A DNA stretch of 64,000 bases from Ciona intestinalis (Eukaryota; Chordata; Ascidiacea; Phlebobranchia; Cionidae): positions 253,051 to 317,050 of the forward strand of contig NC_020171.2 of the NCBI RefSeq assembly GCF_000224145.3, read 5' to 3'. The notes beneath the pieces are model-generated. The model made no database searches. It saw only the letters and a program-made list of their open reading frames with translations, and was not told the origin of the DNA. Position numbers and translations under genes: made by a program. Below, in pieces: positions 44,644 through 56,161 of the stretch; within the stretch, counting starts at the first letter, position 1, and each line of letters starts with the position of its first letter.

Positions 44644-47600
44644 ATGTTTCGAACTCAGCGTAAGTTGAACCGCCCGGTAAGTTGAAATTATAAATATTTA
44701 ATGTATTAGTTGTATATCTGCGTTTTCGTTGCATTGTATATTCGTGTTGTCTAAGTGGAGAAGGTCAGTTCATTTCTGACAAACTCTCATCCCACTAATA
44801 TGCATTATTGAATTTGGCGTTTTGAGCAATATATGTCTAGTTTATTTCTTTCAAGTGTTATTTGTTGCAAGGTTTTGCCAAGCAATAGCAGTATTCAGTG
44901 GCGTTATAAGATGTAGTAGGGTAGGGGGAATGGGAAATCTTTAGCCCACAATATCCAAATCGTGTTTTAAACAATTAACAGCGATTTATGGGAGTCGTAT
45001 AAGGATTCATTTTTATAACACTTTGAAAGTTCTTCGTTTACTAGCAAGTTGTATAAGAAAATGCAGTTAAAAGGTGTCCCATCTTCCCTCCCCTACTGCA
45101 TGGTTTTAATTTACAGGCTATTCCACTTGTCCAACTGCTGGATTTCGTCCCACGACCTGGTATGCGATGGATTGTTAGTGGAAAACCTAAACCGTCTAGC
45201 GAAGGGTAGGTTTTGTTATTTAGGTATTGGAGTCAGCTTCTTCATTGTGGTACTTACGAGGTTGAATCTACCGTGGTTGTGTATATAATTTAACCATAGT
45301 GTATTGATGTGTAGAGCCAACTATGGTTTAATAGCGTCAGGAAGCAGGATCTTCAATGTGCGGGTGGAACGAACGGAAATTGATAAATCACATTAAGCTT
45401 GTGGATTGTTTATGAAGCTCTACCAACACAGAACATTATTTCAAACATTTCTTTATTCATTATCACCTTGTTTCAGATTTAGCATTAATTTCAAAGTTGG
45501 GCCAGCAGAGCAAGATGACATCGCATTTCACTTCAACCCAAGGTTTGTCAAGCGACAAGTTGCGCGAAACGCGAGAACAAACAAGGCGTGGCGTTCAGAT
45601 CATGAAGACTCGACTCCTTACTTTCCATTTGAAAAATACAAACACTTTCAAGTTGAGATTACGTGTTTAGCCGATGGGTTTGAGGTGATACTTTAATACC
45701 ATATTAACCATACTTCTATGTAAAGACCGCTCACCACGTAAACTATCAGAATGAAGCTCGGTTTTAACATCCACCAATAGTGGTGATTTATGATTAAACT
45801 TAAATCACCCTGAAAGTTGAATAATAAATACTTGGAAACTTTTTGTAAGCACACACACCTATTAAATTTTCATTGAGTTACGATTTTCCAAGTAATTAAT
45901 CTGTAATACGTGTGTAACTCACCAGCAGCCAACACTAGCAACATTCTAGTTGTCATTGGCAAACAAAGCACGCCTGCTTCCCAACAACACAAACATGCCA
46001 CAGTATCTCGAAGGAAAAATGAACAGACTAAAAATTTAAATATATAATTTTTGCTCGAATGTCGCTTAATTAACCTCGATGCAAGACAACCATTTAAAAA
46101 AATATATTATAAGTGTCATGTTTTATATAACTTGCGTCCTCTTTTATTATTACAATGTTGTAATTTTTTTCAGTATGCTTATTATTGAGACAACTAGTTT
46201 GTAACAAACAACATTGTAGCAGATATCAATTCAGTATACCTTGCCATAAATACACCACACGCTAATATATTGGAGAGGCATTTAGCTTTGCACTCGCCAT
46301 GACGTTCCAAGGATAAAGATAAATATTTTTCCTTATTATTTAGGTCAAGGTAAACGGGGAAAGTTTCACTAAGTTCAAACACCGCTACGACCTTCACCGT
46401 ATCACACACTTAAACATAGATGGTCAGGTCGATGTGGATTCAGTGGAGTTTGGATACGTGGGAAACGACAGGGTAGGATATGTTTGATTAAATTCTAACA
46501 TTAGTCGAAATCAGAAGGTAGTCAGAAATACTACTTCATTTTTCCAGGGTTTACTTAATATTGTGTATAGGCTGTGTTAAAATGTATAACAACACGTTAT
46601 ATGTCACAGCATCGCGGATACGCCACTTGTATTAGAATACATTATATAGGCGTATAAATAATGCAGTATAGGGTGGGGGTAGGCGGAACACCTTTAGCAC
46701 ATAATATCCAAATAACCTCATCATGTTTTAAACAATTAACAACGGTTTACGAGAGTCGTAAAGATACGGTTTTATAATTCTTTGAATTTTCATTGTTTAC
46801 TACTAAATGGGACGAGAAAATAGAATGAATAAGGGTCCCATCTTCCCCCACCCTATTGTACAAAACGTGTGTACATGGCTAGAAAAGACACTCCCTCTTA
46901 TAAGAGAGTGCGAGTAGGTTTACGAAGACAGCACATATCACATGTATTTTCTACATGGTTTAAAATCTAACATTATACCTTACAGAGCATCCAAGAACCG
47001 TTCCTCACATTTCACAACCCAGTGAGTATCTTTTACCCTTGACCGCCTTAACTGACTTTGATTAATCGTTTATTTTGTTAATGTTTGTCAACAGATGTCA
47101 ATGTTTACTTTGCCGTTGGATCGCCGTCTTACTAGAGGATCTGAAATGATAATCACTGGACGAGCCACTGCCGACAAGTAAATTATGATTTTGTCGATAT
47201 TACCATTTAAATTTTGAGACGTGTCGCACGATTTTAATCTTGTGTTGTCCCATTATTGTACGTGGTCGATAATATTTGTTTGGTAGTTTTGTTTTCGTAC
47301 ATGCTTATTTGGGCATCGAGGAAGTATTTAGGGAAAATAAAATAAATTTTCTGTGTTTCAGGTTTGGGTTCAACTACCACTGTGGTCCGGATGCGACATA
47401 CGATTATGCTTTCCGATTTTCACCAGAATTCGGAGCTCAAAGAGTTGTTCGTAACTCAATGGTCAGACAGAAGTGGAATCCGAACGCTGAGTTCATTTCA
47501 TCTTACTTTCCATTCAGACAGAGAGAGCTGTTCACCATACGCTGCGTTTGTCATAACGATAAGTTCTCGGTCAGATCTTTGTCCATGTCTTACCAAAGGC

Positions 47601-50600
47601 GTATTTTAAATTAAATTTAATTATGCCATTTGTCAGTGATTGTTCAGCTTTCAGTAAAGCCTTTCCAATTATTGATCGATTGTTGCACGGTCACGCCTTT
47701 TCTTGTAAAGGCTGTTAAGAAAAAAAGTTATTTTTCAAAAGTGTGCATAAAAGTCTACTAATTCAAAAGTGTGCATAAAAGTCAATTGTGTAATCTTACT
47801 TTGTTAATATACACCAGTACACAAACAAATTCGTACAAGGCATTTTTAAATCGGATGACAGGTGTATGTGAACGATGTTCACTTCTGCGACTTCACATAC
47901 AAGGTGCCGCTCTACCGTGTATCTTATTTTGAAATCGATGGCGGGATTGACATTGAAAACGTCACTGTTCAATGGCAACCAATGGATGACGTAAGATTTT
48001 CAATTTTTATTGCTGTTTTTTAAAAAACTTATTTTAGATTGCGCGATATCATAATTCCAAAACGTTAATCCAGCAAATGTAGCAAAATTTAACTTACTTT
48101 TAAAACGTCAGTATTTTGCCGCTTCCAACAAACCTTAGTGAGTTCTTGTACCACTTTATATAAAGACTATCGCATATGTATCGGTGTCTCGGTTTCTTAA
48201 CTTGTTGTTGCGAGTCATATTATATTGCGGAGCGGGATTTCCCCCTTAGAGTGACTCTGGTTTCTGCTACGTCAGTTGTCGTGGGACTCGTTATCCTGTT
48301 ACAGCATAGTTTGAAAATGCAAAGGATTCATATTCTAACCAGTCATTTCCTCTATATAGTACAATGGGGGAAGATAGGACACTTAAGCACATATTGCCAA
48401 ATATTTTTAAAGTCAAAATAGATGGCGGCTTTTGGTTAATACCACGAATTAGTACTATCATTCCTTTATTAATTGACACCAATTTAATAAAATATAATAA
48501 AACACACGAGGAGTTATTTAACTCTCCGCACAACAAGTGAAATTTTACAAATTTGAAAACACACAGGATAAGATGGGACAGTTTGAAATCATTGTTAATT
48601 TTGATTATTAAGTGTATTTATAAATAGGAATATGCGTAAATAACAAAAAGAAATAATACTGTACGCTTTTTTTACAAAACTAAAACTAGTTTTATGAGAC
48701 AAAATCAAACTGTACGAAATATTCAAGGTTGTTTTATGAAGCTATGAAACTAGTTTAATCGTTCGCACACGCAAACTAAAAAAATCATTGGCTTTACTAT
48801 GACTTAGCGAGCATTCAAAAAATGGTACCTTACTATTTCGCATTTTTTTAACCTGTTCAAAGTATACTGTTTCTATTTTACATATTTTTTTAATATTTAA
48901 AAACAGTAATCAGCTTTGACGGGCGTTTTATAAAGTCGTGATAATACTGTCGAATAATACTGTAACCTTATTTTCCTGATTATCATTAAATGGGGGTCCG
49001 GAAAAAGAAAATTAAAAAAGAGTCTCGTCTGACAGTCCCATTTTCCCCCACCCTACTATATATACTTTTTTATAAAGCGGGGTTAGTGGGCAAAAATTGC
49101 TCCAACGCAGTGGTTGCCAATATTTTGTTTAATTTGTCAGCAACGTACAGTAACACATAAAAGGTACCACTTCACCCAGCAGCACAAACAATCACTTAGT
49201 TAGTATATAAAGATACCGCCCATTTGCGCAAAAGGCCCGCTTCATAACTGTAAGGTCCGCATCTAAAATAGTGAATATAATTTATACCTTTCAACCATCT
49301 CTTTGATTAAAAAGGGGATCNNNNNNNNNNNNNNNNNNNNNNNNNNNNNNNNNNNNNNNNNNNNNNNNNNGTTTTTGCAACGTCAGTTGTCGTGGGACTC
49401 GTTATCCTGTTACAGCATAGTTTGAAAATGCAAAGGATTCATATTCTAACCAGTCATTTCCTCTATATAGTACAATGGGGGAAGATAGGACACTTAAGCA
49501 CATATTGCCAAATATTTTTAAAGTCAAAATAGATGGCGGCTTTTGGTTAATACCACGAATTAGTACTATCATTCCTTTATTAATTGACACCAATTTAATA
49601 AAATATAATAAAACACACGAGGAGTTATTTAACTCTCCGCACAACAAGTGAAATTTTACAAATTTGAAAACACACAGGATAAGATGGGACAGTTTGGAAT
49701 CATTGTTAATTTTGATTATTAAGTGTATTTATAAATAGGAATATGCGTAAATAACAAAAAGAAATAATAAGGTTGTTATATGAAGCTATGAAACTAGTTT
49801 AATCGTTCGCACACGCAAACTAAAAAAATCATTGGCTTTACTATGACTTAGCGAGCATTCAAAAAATGGTACCTTACTATTTCGCATTTTTTTAACCTGT
49901 TCAAAGTATACTGTTTCTATTTTACATATTTTTGTAATATTTAAAAACAGTAATCAGCTTTGACGGGCGTTTTATAAAGTCGTGATAATACTGTCGAATA
50001 ATTCTGTAACCTTATTTTCCTGATTATCATTAAATGGGGGTCCGGAAAAGAAAATTAAAAAAGAGTCTCGTCTGACAGTCCCATTTTCCCCCACCCTACT
50101 ATATTTACTTTTTTTTAAAGCGGGGTTAGTGGGCAAAAATTGCTCAAACGCAGTAACACATAAAAGGTACCACTTCATCCAGCAGCACAAACAATCACTT
50201 AGTTAGTATATAAAGATACCGCCCATTTGCGCAAAAGGACCGCTTCATAACTGTAAGGTCCGCATCTAAAATAGTGAATATAATTTATACCTTTCAACCA
50301 TCTCTTTGATTGAAAAAATAAATGGCAATTTAACATAGCTGGAATATGTGGTTATGTTGCACACGGAGACGTCCTGGTACCAGGGTGCCAAAACTGATTT
50401 TAAAAAACTGGAAGTACGGCCGTTATAAAGTTATTAAATGATATTAAATTTGATCTGGCATAAAATAGGCTCTATTGAAACTAAAGCGTAGGAAAATCGC
50501 GTTTATCAATTTGTTCTTTTCATTTAAAAACCTTATTCAAATAAAATCAAATTAAAACAGTTAGAAATGTAAAATATAAAAGTAAATAGATATTGCAACA

Positions 50601-51793
50601 CAAACACGCGTTGCGAGTAATAGAACGTTCTATCACGTCGCCTGTACCAAATGTGACTGCAGAGAAGAGTCGATGACCAAACGGTAAGGCAAGGTTACAA
50701 GAAAAGGAGCCAACGTAGGTTCACCGAGTCGTGACGGTATAAATCACGGAAAACAATAGCGGGGACGAATTACGAACGAATAAACAACGTGGTTAAATTG
50801 AAAATAAATGAAACACCACAAAGCCCTTACCTATATGCGTAGTTGGCCTTATTTTATGGGATGGGGAGGAGATGGGACACCTTCAGCACATTATATCCAA
50901 ATAGCCTGATCGTGTTTAAAGAACGGTCAATGGAAGTCGTGAAGATACGGTTTTATAATACTTTAAATGTTCTTTGTTTACTATTAAATAGAACGTAAAA
51001 ACAAAACAATAAGGTGTCCCATCTTTCCCCACCCTACTGTTATGTTAAAAGTTGGGTTGATGGTTTTTAATACACAATCAAACAATGTGTCGTAGCTTGA
51101 CTCTTATCTTCATGTGGCGATCCGTGTTACTCTAATGCGGGTTTCCCCCTTGAGAACAACTCTGGTTTCTGTTGTATGCGTTGTCATGGATATTGTTTAC
51201 CGTCCCGTTGGTCCTGTAGGTAAATATTAGTTGCGAACACAAAAGCTAACCGAAAAACGACAGTCGTTAAAAACACGGGCGTTCTGTTTTATATACCTCG
51301 TGCCTGTTACCGAGATACCAAGAATGTAATTTTGTGGATAATTGTTTGTGGGATTTTTTTCTTTTTGTATATGGCTGACATTTTAGACAACCCATTAGTG
51401 ACCACTGGGTCCACAACAAAATACGTACTTATATGGTAAGCTCGTGAGCAAATGTTTAAAGATATACAGACTCGTTTATATTCAATCAAATTGATCCGTA
51501 ACCCTTCCGTTAGGTTTCATTTTCCGCAACTTTATAAATAAGAACGTCCAGTTTTAAAATACCCAGAGCGATTTATTTGCTTAATATAGCGGATGGAAGC
51601 GTTGGTTTGTATTATTAAAATAAGCGCTCGGGATATTTGATATATGAAGCCACCACGTATGTATAATGCATGCACTTACATAAATGTATTAGTTATACCG
51701 TTATCGTTATGTAAATGTGATAATGATGTCATATCTGTTTTAATGTTTCAGCCGAAGGTCCAACAAGAGAACTGGGGAAAGCCCCTGTACTGA
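44644..51793 (+). CDS. Tandem-repeat galectin, two carbohydrate domains (galectin 1)
   Basis: Nine exons close in frame to 318 residues: 44644-44676, 45117-45205, 45477-45684, 46344-46472, 46986-47021, 47095-47177, 47362-47569, 47862-47990, 51752-51793. The two halves have matching exon sizes (208 and 129 bp), as expected from an internal duplication. Domain 1 has the sugar-binding signature IAFHFNPRF, VARNARTNKAW, then E in HEDSTPYFPF. Domain 2 keeps VVRNS and W but reads YAFRFSPEF where HxNPR is expected, so its binding site is probably altered. No signal peptide, as usual for galectins. The last exon (PKVQQENWGKPLY) lies 3.8 kb away, past a duplicated block and an N gap; it is supported only by phase and acceptor. 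An inverted paralogue is at 53843-56161. Confidence 0.88.
44914..45102. mobile_element. MITE-1 in galectin 1 intron 1
   Basis: TAGTAGGGTAGGGGGAATGG to CATCTTCCCTCCCCTACTGC. It ends 15 bp before exon 2. Confidence 0.8.
46663..46862. mobile_element. MITE-1 in galectin 1 intron
   Basis: AGTATAGGGTGGGGGTAGGC to CATCTTCCCCCACCCTATTG, full-length. An ACTCCCTCTTATAAGAGAGTG hairpin lies about 30 bp further on. Confidence 0.83.
48270..49320. repeat. Duplicated block, copy 1, up to an N gap
   Basis: Nearly identical to 49381-50317. It differs mainly by indels: about 67 bp near 48660-48728 and about 30 bp near 49110-49145 are absent from copy 2. Both contain the same long MITE. It lies in the last intron of galectin 1. 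Confidence 0.85.
48358..49067. mobile_element. Long variant of MITE-1 (about 710 bp)
   Basis: Left TAGTACAATGGGGGAAGATA and right CCCATTTTCCCCCACCCTACT resemble MITE-1 ends, but the interior is different and longer, with an inner GATAAGATGGGACAGTTTGA motif. It may be a parent of the short form. No transposase was recognised. Confidence 0.65.
49381..50317. repeat. Duplicated block, copy 2, after an N gap
   Basis: Second copy of 48270-49320, starting 11 bases after the gap at 49321-49370. It carries its own copy of the long MITE (49470-50103). Confidence 0.85.
50858..51043. mobile_element. MITE-1 copy
   Basis: GGGATGGGGAGGAGATGGGA to CATCTTTCCCCACCCTACTG. Confidence 0.8.
51245..51415 (-). mobile_element. 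SINE-1 fragment
   Basis: AACCGAAAAACGACAGTCGT, GGGCGTTCTGTTTTATATACC, CAACCCATTAGTGACCACTG. The head is missing. Confidence 0.65.
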
Positions 51794-51814
51794 TCCAAAG
51801 TACGTTTTTTATAT

Positions 51815-51990
51815 AGAGGATGGTGAAGATGTGGCACCTTTTTATTATACTTTCATGACTCATTTGGGAGTAAACAAATGTCTTTTTAAAAATCATATCA
51901 CTATATCCTAAGGACTCCCATAGACTGTTCTTAATTATTGAAAACACGATCAGGATATTTGGATATTATGTGCTCCTACTATATTATGAA
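51815..51990. mobile_element. MITE-1, worn
   Basis: GAGGATGGTGAAGATGTGGC on the left. The right end is cut after ATTATGTGCTCCTACTATAT. It starts 22 bp after the galectin 1 stop. Confidence 0.65.
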
Positions 51991-52094
51991 TTTTCAAAAC
52001 GATATCGTCAAATACTTTAATTAACTGTATCATGTTTAATTGTTACTTACATGCTGGACGTTAATGAATTAATGTAAATATTGATCAATTATTT

Positions 52095-52100
52095 AATAAA
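52095..52100 (+). terminator. Candidate polyadenylation signal for galectin 1
   Basis: AATAAA about 300 bp after the stop codon at 51791-51793. This is modest support for that last exon. Confidence 0.4.
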
Positions 52101-52359
52101 ACGAATATATCACGACAAAAAAGTGAAAGTCTTCTGGCGTAGCAGGTGGAACGCTATCCTCCGTCTTGTATGATCTAAATCTAATTGTTCATTTGGAATA
52201 TCCAGCCTCGATTATAAGAATGACTTGGCCAGTATAATTTAAATCTGTTCGGTTGAACATATGACTCGACAGTTGTATCTTAATTGTTGATTCGTATTTG
52301 ACGTTACATAGATTGCAGCAGTGGGCATGACTACTTATTCAGTGTACTCAGAATAAACG

Positions 52360-52505
52360 TAGCTCACTTTCTCCTCGCGTGGCCGGAAAACGACAGTATA
52401 GTTATAACACGTGTGTTGATACACCTTGTGCCAGCGAGTTATACCAAGTTTGTTACTTCGTGTGAGATTATTGTTTTTATTTTGTTGTGTGCTGGCTGAT
52501 AAGTT
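52360..52505 (-). mobile_element. SINE-1 fragment
   Basis: CTCCTCGCGTGGCCGGAAAA, CACGTGTGTTGATACACCTT, TTGTGTGCTGGCTGATAAG. It ends against the MTAP-like relic. Confidence 0.65.
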
Positions 52506-52514
52506 TTTGCCGTA

Positions 52515-52583
52515 ATAAAATTGGCGGATTCAAGTTAAAAACAATGGAACTGTTTACAGTTAAAAATAAAATAAACTACAATA
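52515..52583 (+). pseudogene. Relic of MTAP exon 1
   Basis: The stretch reads IGGFKLKTMELFTVKNKINYN, against IGGSGLESIELFTVKDKVNCN in the functional gene at 57376-57440. The DNA matches too (GTTTACAGTTAAAAATAAAA versus CTTCACAGTTAAAGATAAAG). The homology stops on both sides and the phosphate-binding GGSGL loop is lost. It is too short to function. Confidence 0.7.
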
Positions 52584-52655
52584 TGATAAACAAAAAATAC
52601 ACAAATTTTACGCATTTAAGATACCTAATACAAACATATATACAAATATATATTG

Positions 52656-52856
52656 TATGGTCGGTTGGGGAAAGACGGGACACCTTTAGCACATATTATC
52701 CAAATTTCCTTACCGTGTTTTAAACAATTAATAGCGGCCCATGAGAGTCGTGAGGTTACGGTTTTATAATTCTTTTTAATGTTTTTGTTTAATACCAAAT
52801 GGGACAAGAAAATTAAATGAAAAGGTGTACCATCTTTCCCCATACTGCTATATATT
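52656..52856. mobile_element. MITE-1, full-length
   Basis: TATGGTCGGTTGGGGAAAGA to CATCTTTCCCCATACTGCTA. Confidence 0.8.
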
Positions 52857-53090
52857 TTGTAGAAATTATCTTTACGTACACCAGTTACGCTACCAGCAAG
52901 TATACTATAGTTTTGGGCTACATAATTTATACATTGGCATTACAATACAAGTCGTTTGTCTGTCCTCTGAAAATGTCATTCTTAAAAAATAGGTTTAGAC
53001 CTTTAGCTCTCACAACGTTCTTGTTGCTGTTGGTATCTTGGCTGAAACAACAAAGTAAATGAGAAGTCAAGATTATCTGAACGCTGAGTA

Positions 53091-53197
53091 TGGGGGCCCA
53101 ACCTGGTCAAATTACAACACGAAAAAAAGCACTGATGCAATAAGTTGTATTATAATGCGATTTATTCGTGTTGTATTTTTACCAGGCTGGGCCCCCA
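53091..53197. mobile_element. 107-bp foldback MITE
   Basis: TGGGGGCCCAACCTGG and CCAGGCTGGGCCCCCA are inverted ends with one extra or mismatched base. The inner arms ACAACACGAA / TTCGTGTTGT also pair. TA on each side (53089-53090, 53198-53199) suggests a TA target site. Confidence 0.8.
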
Positions 53198-53244
53198 TAT
53201 AGCTGAGAAATCTAAAACCTCAGAGTGTCCTCATTTATGCAAAC

Positions 53245-53420
53245 TCTGGAGGGACTCTATGTATATTTGCTGTATAGGTGTAGCGTCCGCTTATTTTATT
53301 TGAAGTAAATGTAAATGTGTTTTTAACTGTAAGCGTGTTTAAACAACTGTTGTTTTGTCGCTATATCCTGTCTTTTCGTTTAAAATATTTCTAAATCTTT
53401 GCTACCGCAGCCATTATTAT
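53245..53420 (+). mobile_element. SINE-2 copy
   Basis: GTATAGGTGTAGCGTCCGCT, AACAACTGTTGTTTTGTCGC, then a truncated tail with ATTATTATTAT. Confidence 0.65.
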
Positions 53421-53559
53421 TATATATTTTGTGGCTGTAGCAAAGTATATCTATATGTGGTGCACATGTGCTTGGAGTCCGCGTGTATCATTTATCTATA
53501 GCCTACACAAATCGCTCTAATAAAAAGTGCGTTAATTGTGGACTAGCCAATAAAATATG

Positions 53560-53780
53560 AATGTAATGAATGAATGTAACTTGCTTTATTCTCGTGTGGC
53601 CGGAAAACGACAGTCGTTACCACACGGTTGTTCTGTTTCATACACCTCGTGCCAGCTTACGAGTTACTATGTATATTACTTTGTGGGTGATTAGTTTATT
53701 TTAGACTTTTTCAATTTTCATATATGGCTGATAATTTTAGTGACCAGCCATTATAGCAACCACTGAGTTACTTGCCCTAT
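53560..53780 (-). mobile_element. SINE-1, reverse copy
   Basis: GAATGAATGTAACTTGCTTT tail, CGTGTGGCCGGAAAACGACA, CACCTCGTGCCAGCTTACGA. The head is lost. Confidence 0.75.
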
Positions 53781-53842
53781 GAAACTAATGAATAGAAAAT
53801 CGGTTTTGTTTATAAAACAACAAAGACTTCTGAAAAGCTTAC

Positions 53843-56161
53843 GTCTTCTAATGGTTGCCATTGAACAGTGATGTTTTCAATGTCAATCCCGCCATCGATT
53901 TCAAAAAAAGATATGCGGTAGAGCGGCACCTTGTATGTGAAGTCGCAGAAGTGAACATCGTTCACATACACCTGTCATCCGATATAAACATTAGGAAAGT
54001 TATAAGAGAAACCTATTTTGATATGGGTATATAGTATAGAGTTGGGGAAAGTGGGACACCTTTTTATTCTATTTTCTCGTCCTGTTATTTCCTCGTTTTA
54101 ATTAACAAGACCTTCGTGATTACCCATTGTAGAATTCTTACCGAGAACTTATCGTTATGACAAACACAGCGTATGGTGAACAGCTCTCTCTGTCTGAACG
54201 GAAAGTAAGATGAAATGACTTCAGGATTAGGATTCCAAACTTTATTGATCATAAAATTACGAACAACTCTTTGAGTTCCAAAATCGGGAAAGAATCGGAA
54301 AGCATAATCGTTTGTCGGATCCGGACCACAGTGGTAGTTAAACCCAAACCTGAAACACAGTAAAGTTATAGCAACTATGTATGATACGTTTCATTTCTGA
54401 GTGCAGTTTAAGTTTAAAGCAATTTAAAACCATAGAAAGCAAAAACATCGTAAATATTCGAACAAAAATTACATGTGAGCAGTGGCTCGTCCAATTATGG
54501 TTATTTCATATCCTGAAGTGAGACGGCGTTCCAACGGTAAAGTAAACATTGATTTCTGTTTAAAGTAAGCGATTAAATGGTCGGTTAAGGTGGTCAAGGG
54601 TAAATGATACTTACCGGGTTGTGGAATGTAACGAAACGTTCCTGGATGTTCTGTAAGGTATAACATGTATTTTACTGTTAGTTTGGTCCATGCAGCGAAA
54701 GGATTTCCCATTTGATGACAGACAAAAACAAACGTTATTGGACAGTATATTCTCACACTCCAAACAAGTGGGCGACAAAGACGATTACTGTTGTTAAGTA
54801 TTAAAGTCCGGTGTCAAATAAAGGTATGATAGTATACGGTACTAATTGGTGGTTTTACCCCAAAACTGTCACATATTTTGAGTTTGGAAATGTTTAGCAA
54901 TATGTGATTAAAACAGACATATACGATCAAACGTATGTTCAAATTTATTCAAACATATCCAACCCTGTCGCTTCCCACGTATCCAAACTCCACTGAATCC
55001 ACATCGACCTGACCATCTATGTTTAAGTGTGTGATACGGTGAAGGTCGTAGCGGTGCTTGAACTTAGTGAAACTTTCCCCGTTTACCTTGACCTAAGAAA
55101 GAGTAATATTAATTTTCTATGTTTTTTTTTCTGTGTTGAGGCAATTAATATTATTGCGCGCCCACAAAGCGGTATCTGAAGTTCTTGGTGAGTTTCGAGA
55201 TTAGTGCTTTATAGACCGAACTAAATGTGGTGTCAAGTTTGGTAAGTTTTACCTTGAACGTATCGGCCAAACACGTAATCTCAACTTGAAAGTGTTTGTA
55301 TTTTTCAAATGGAAAGTAAGGAGTCGAGTCTTCATGATCTGAACGCCACGCCATGTTTGTTCTCGCGTTTCGCGCAACTTGTCGCTTGACAAACCTTGGG
55401 TTGAAGTGAAATGCGATGTCATCTTGCTCTGCTGGCCCAACTTTGAAATTAATGCTAAATCTGAAACAAGGTGATAATGAATAAAGAAATGTTTGAAATA
55501 ATGTTCTGTGTTGGTGGAGTTTCATAAACAATCCACAAGCTTAATGTGATTTATCAATTTCCGTTCGTTCCACCCGCACATTGAAGATCCTGCTTCCTGA
55601 CGCTATTAAACCATTGTTGGCTCTACACATCAATACACTATGGTTAAATTATATACACAACCACGGTAGATTCAACCTCGTAAGTACCACAATAAATAAG
55701 CTGACTCCAATAACTGAAAAACAAAACCTACCCTTCGCTAGACGGTTTAGGTTTCCCACTAACAATCCATCGCATACCAGGTCGTGGGACGAAATCCAGC
55801 AGTTGGACAAGTGGAATAGCCTGTAAATTAAAACCATGCAGTAAAAGCATACCATAACCCATGGTAAGCGTTTTTCGTGTTAAATATTTTTAGTGTTGTA
55901 TGCCATGTCCTACTGAGTGTATTAATACCATAAATGTGTGGCGGTTTACCGTTAAATTAATTCAACATAAAGTGATGCTAACTTCCTTTTCTTTGTTGTA
56001 TTAATTAACCTGATCTTCGCTACTTTGTCCGAAGAGATAATATGATTCGTATTTAGTAAATTCAACCATTACTCAGTCAACAAGCCAAACTACAAACAAA
56101 AGTTTACATCTTTTTCATGCATACTTACCGGGCGGTTTAATAATTGTTGTGTTCGAAACAT
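53843..56161 (-). CDS. Tandem-repeat galectin, inverted paralogue (galectin 2)
   Basis: Eight minus-strand exons match galectin 1 base for base in length: 56129-56161 (33), 55732-55820 (89), 55253-55460 (208), 54964-55092 (129), 54615-54650 (36), 54473-54555 (83), 54142-54349 (208), 53843-53971 (129), giving 305 residues in one frame. Domain 1 is almost identical to galectin 1 (IAFHFNPRF, VARNARTNMAW). Domain 2 reads YAFRFFPDF and VVRNF, again without the His-Asn-Arg triad. A good donor follows the last exon, so a short terminal exon like PKVQQENWGKPLY is expected, but I did not find one before 51800. Intron 2 is also nearly identical between the copies, which points to a recent inverted duplication or gene conversion. 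Confidence 0.85.
54030..54105. mobile_element. MITE-1, left end only
   Basis: TAGAGTTGGGGAAAGTGGGA and TTCTATTTTCTCGTCC, then the match stops within galectin 2 intron 7. Confidence 0.6.

Noticed and set aside
48291-49647. Two identical 81-codon minus-strand frames
   Set aside because: They are identical only because they lie in the duplicated block, and both fall inside the long MITE variant. There is no coding sign beyond the open frame.
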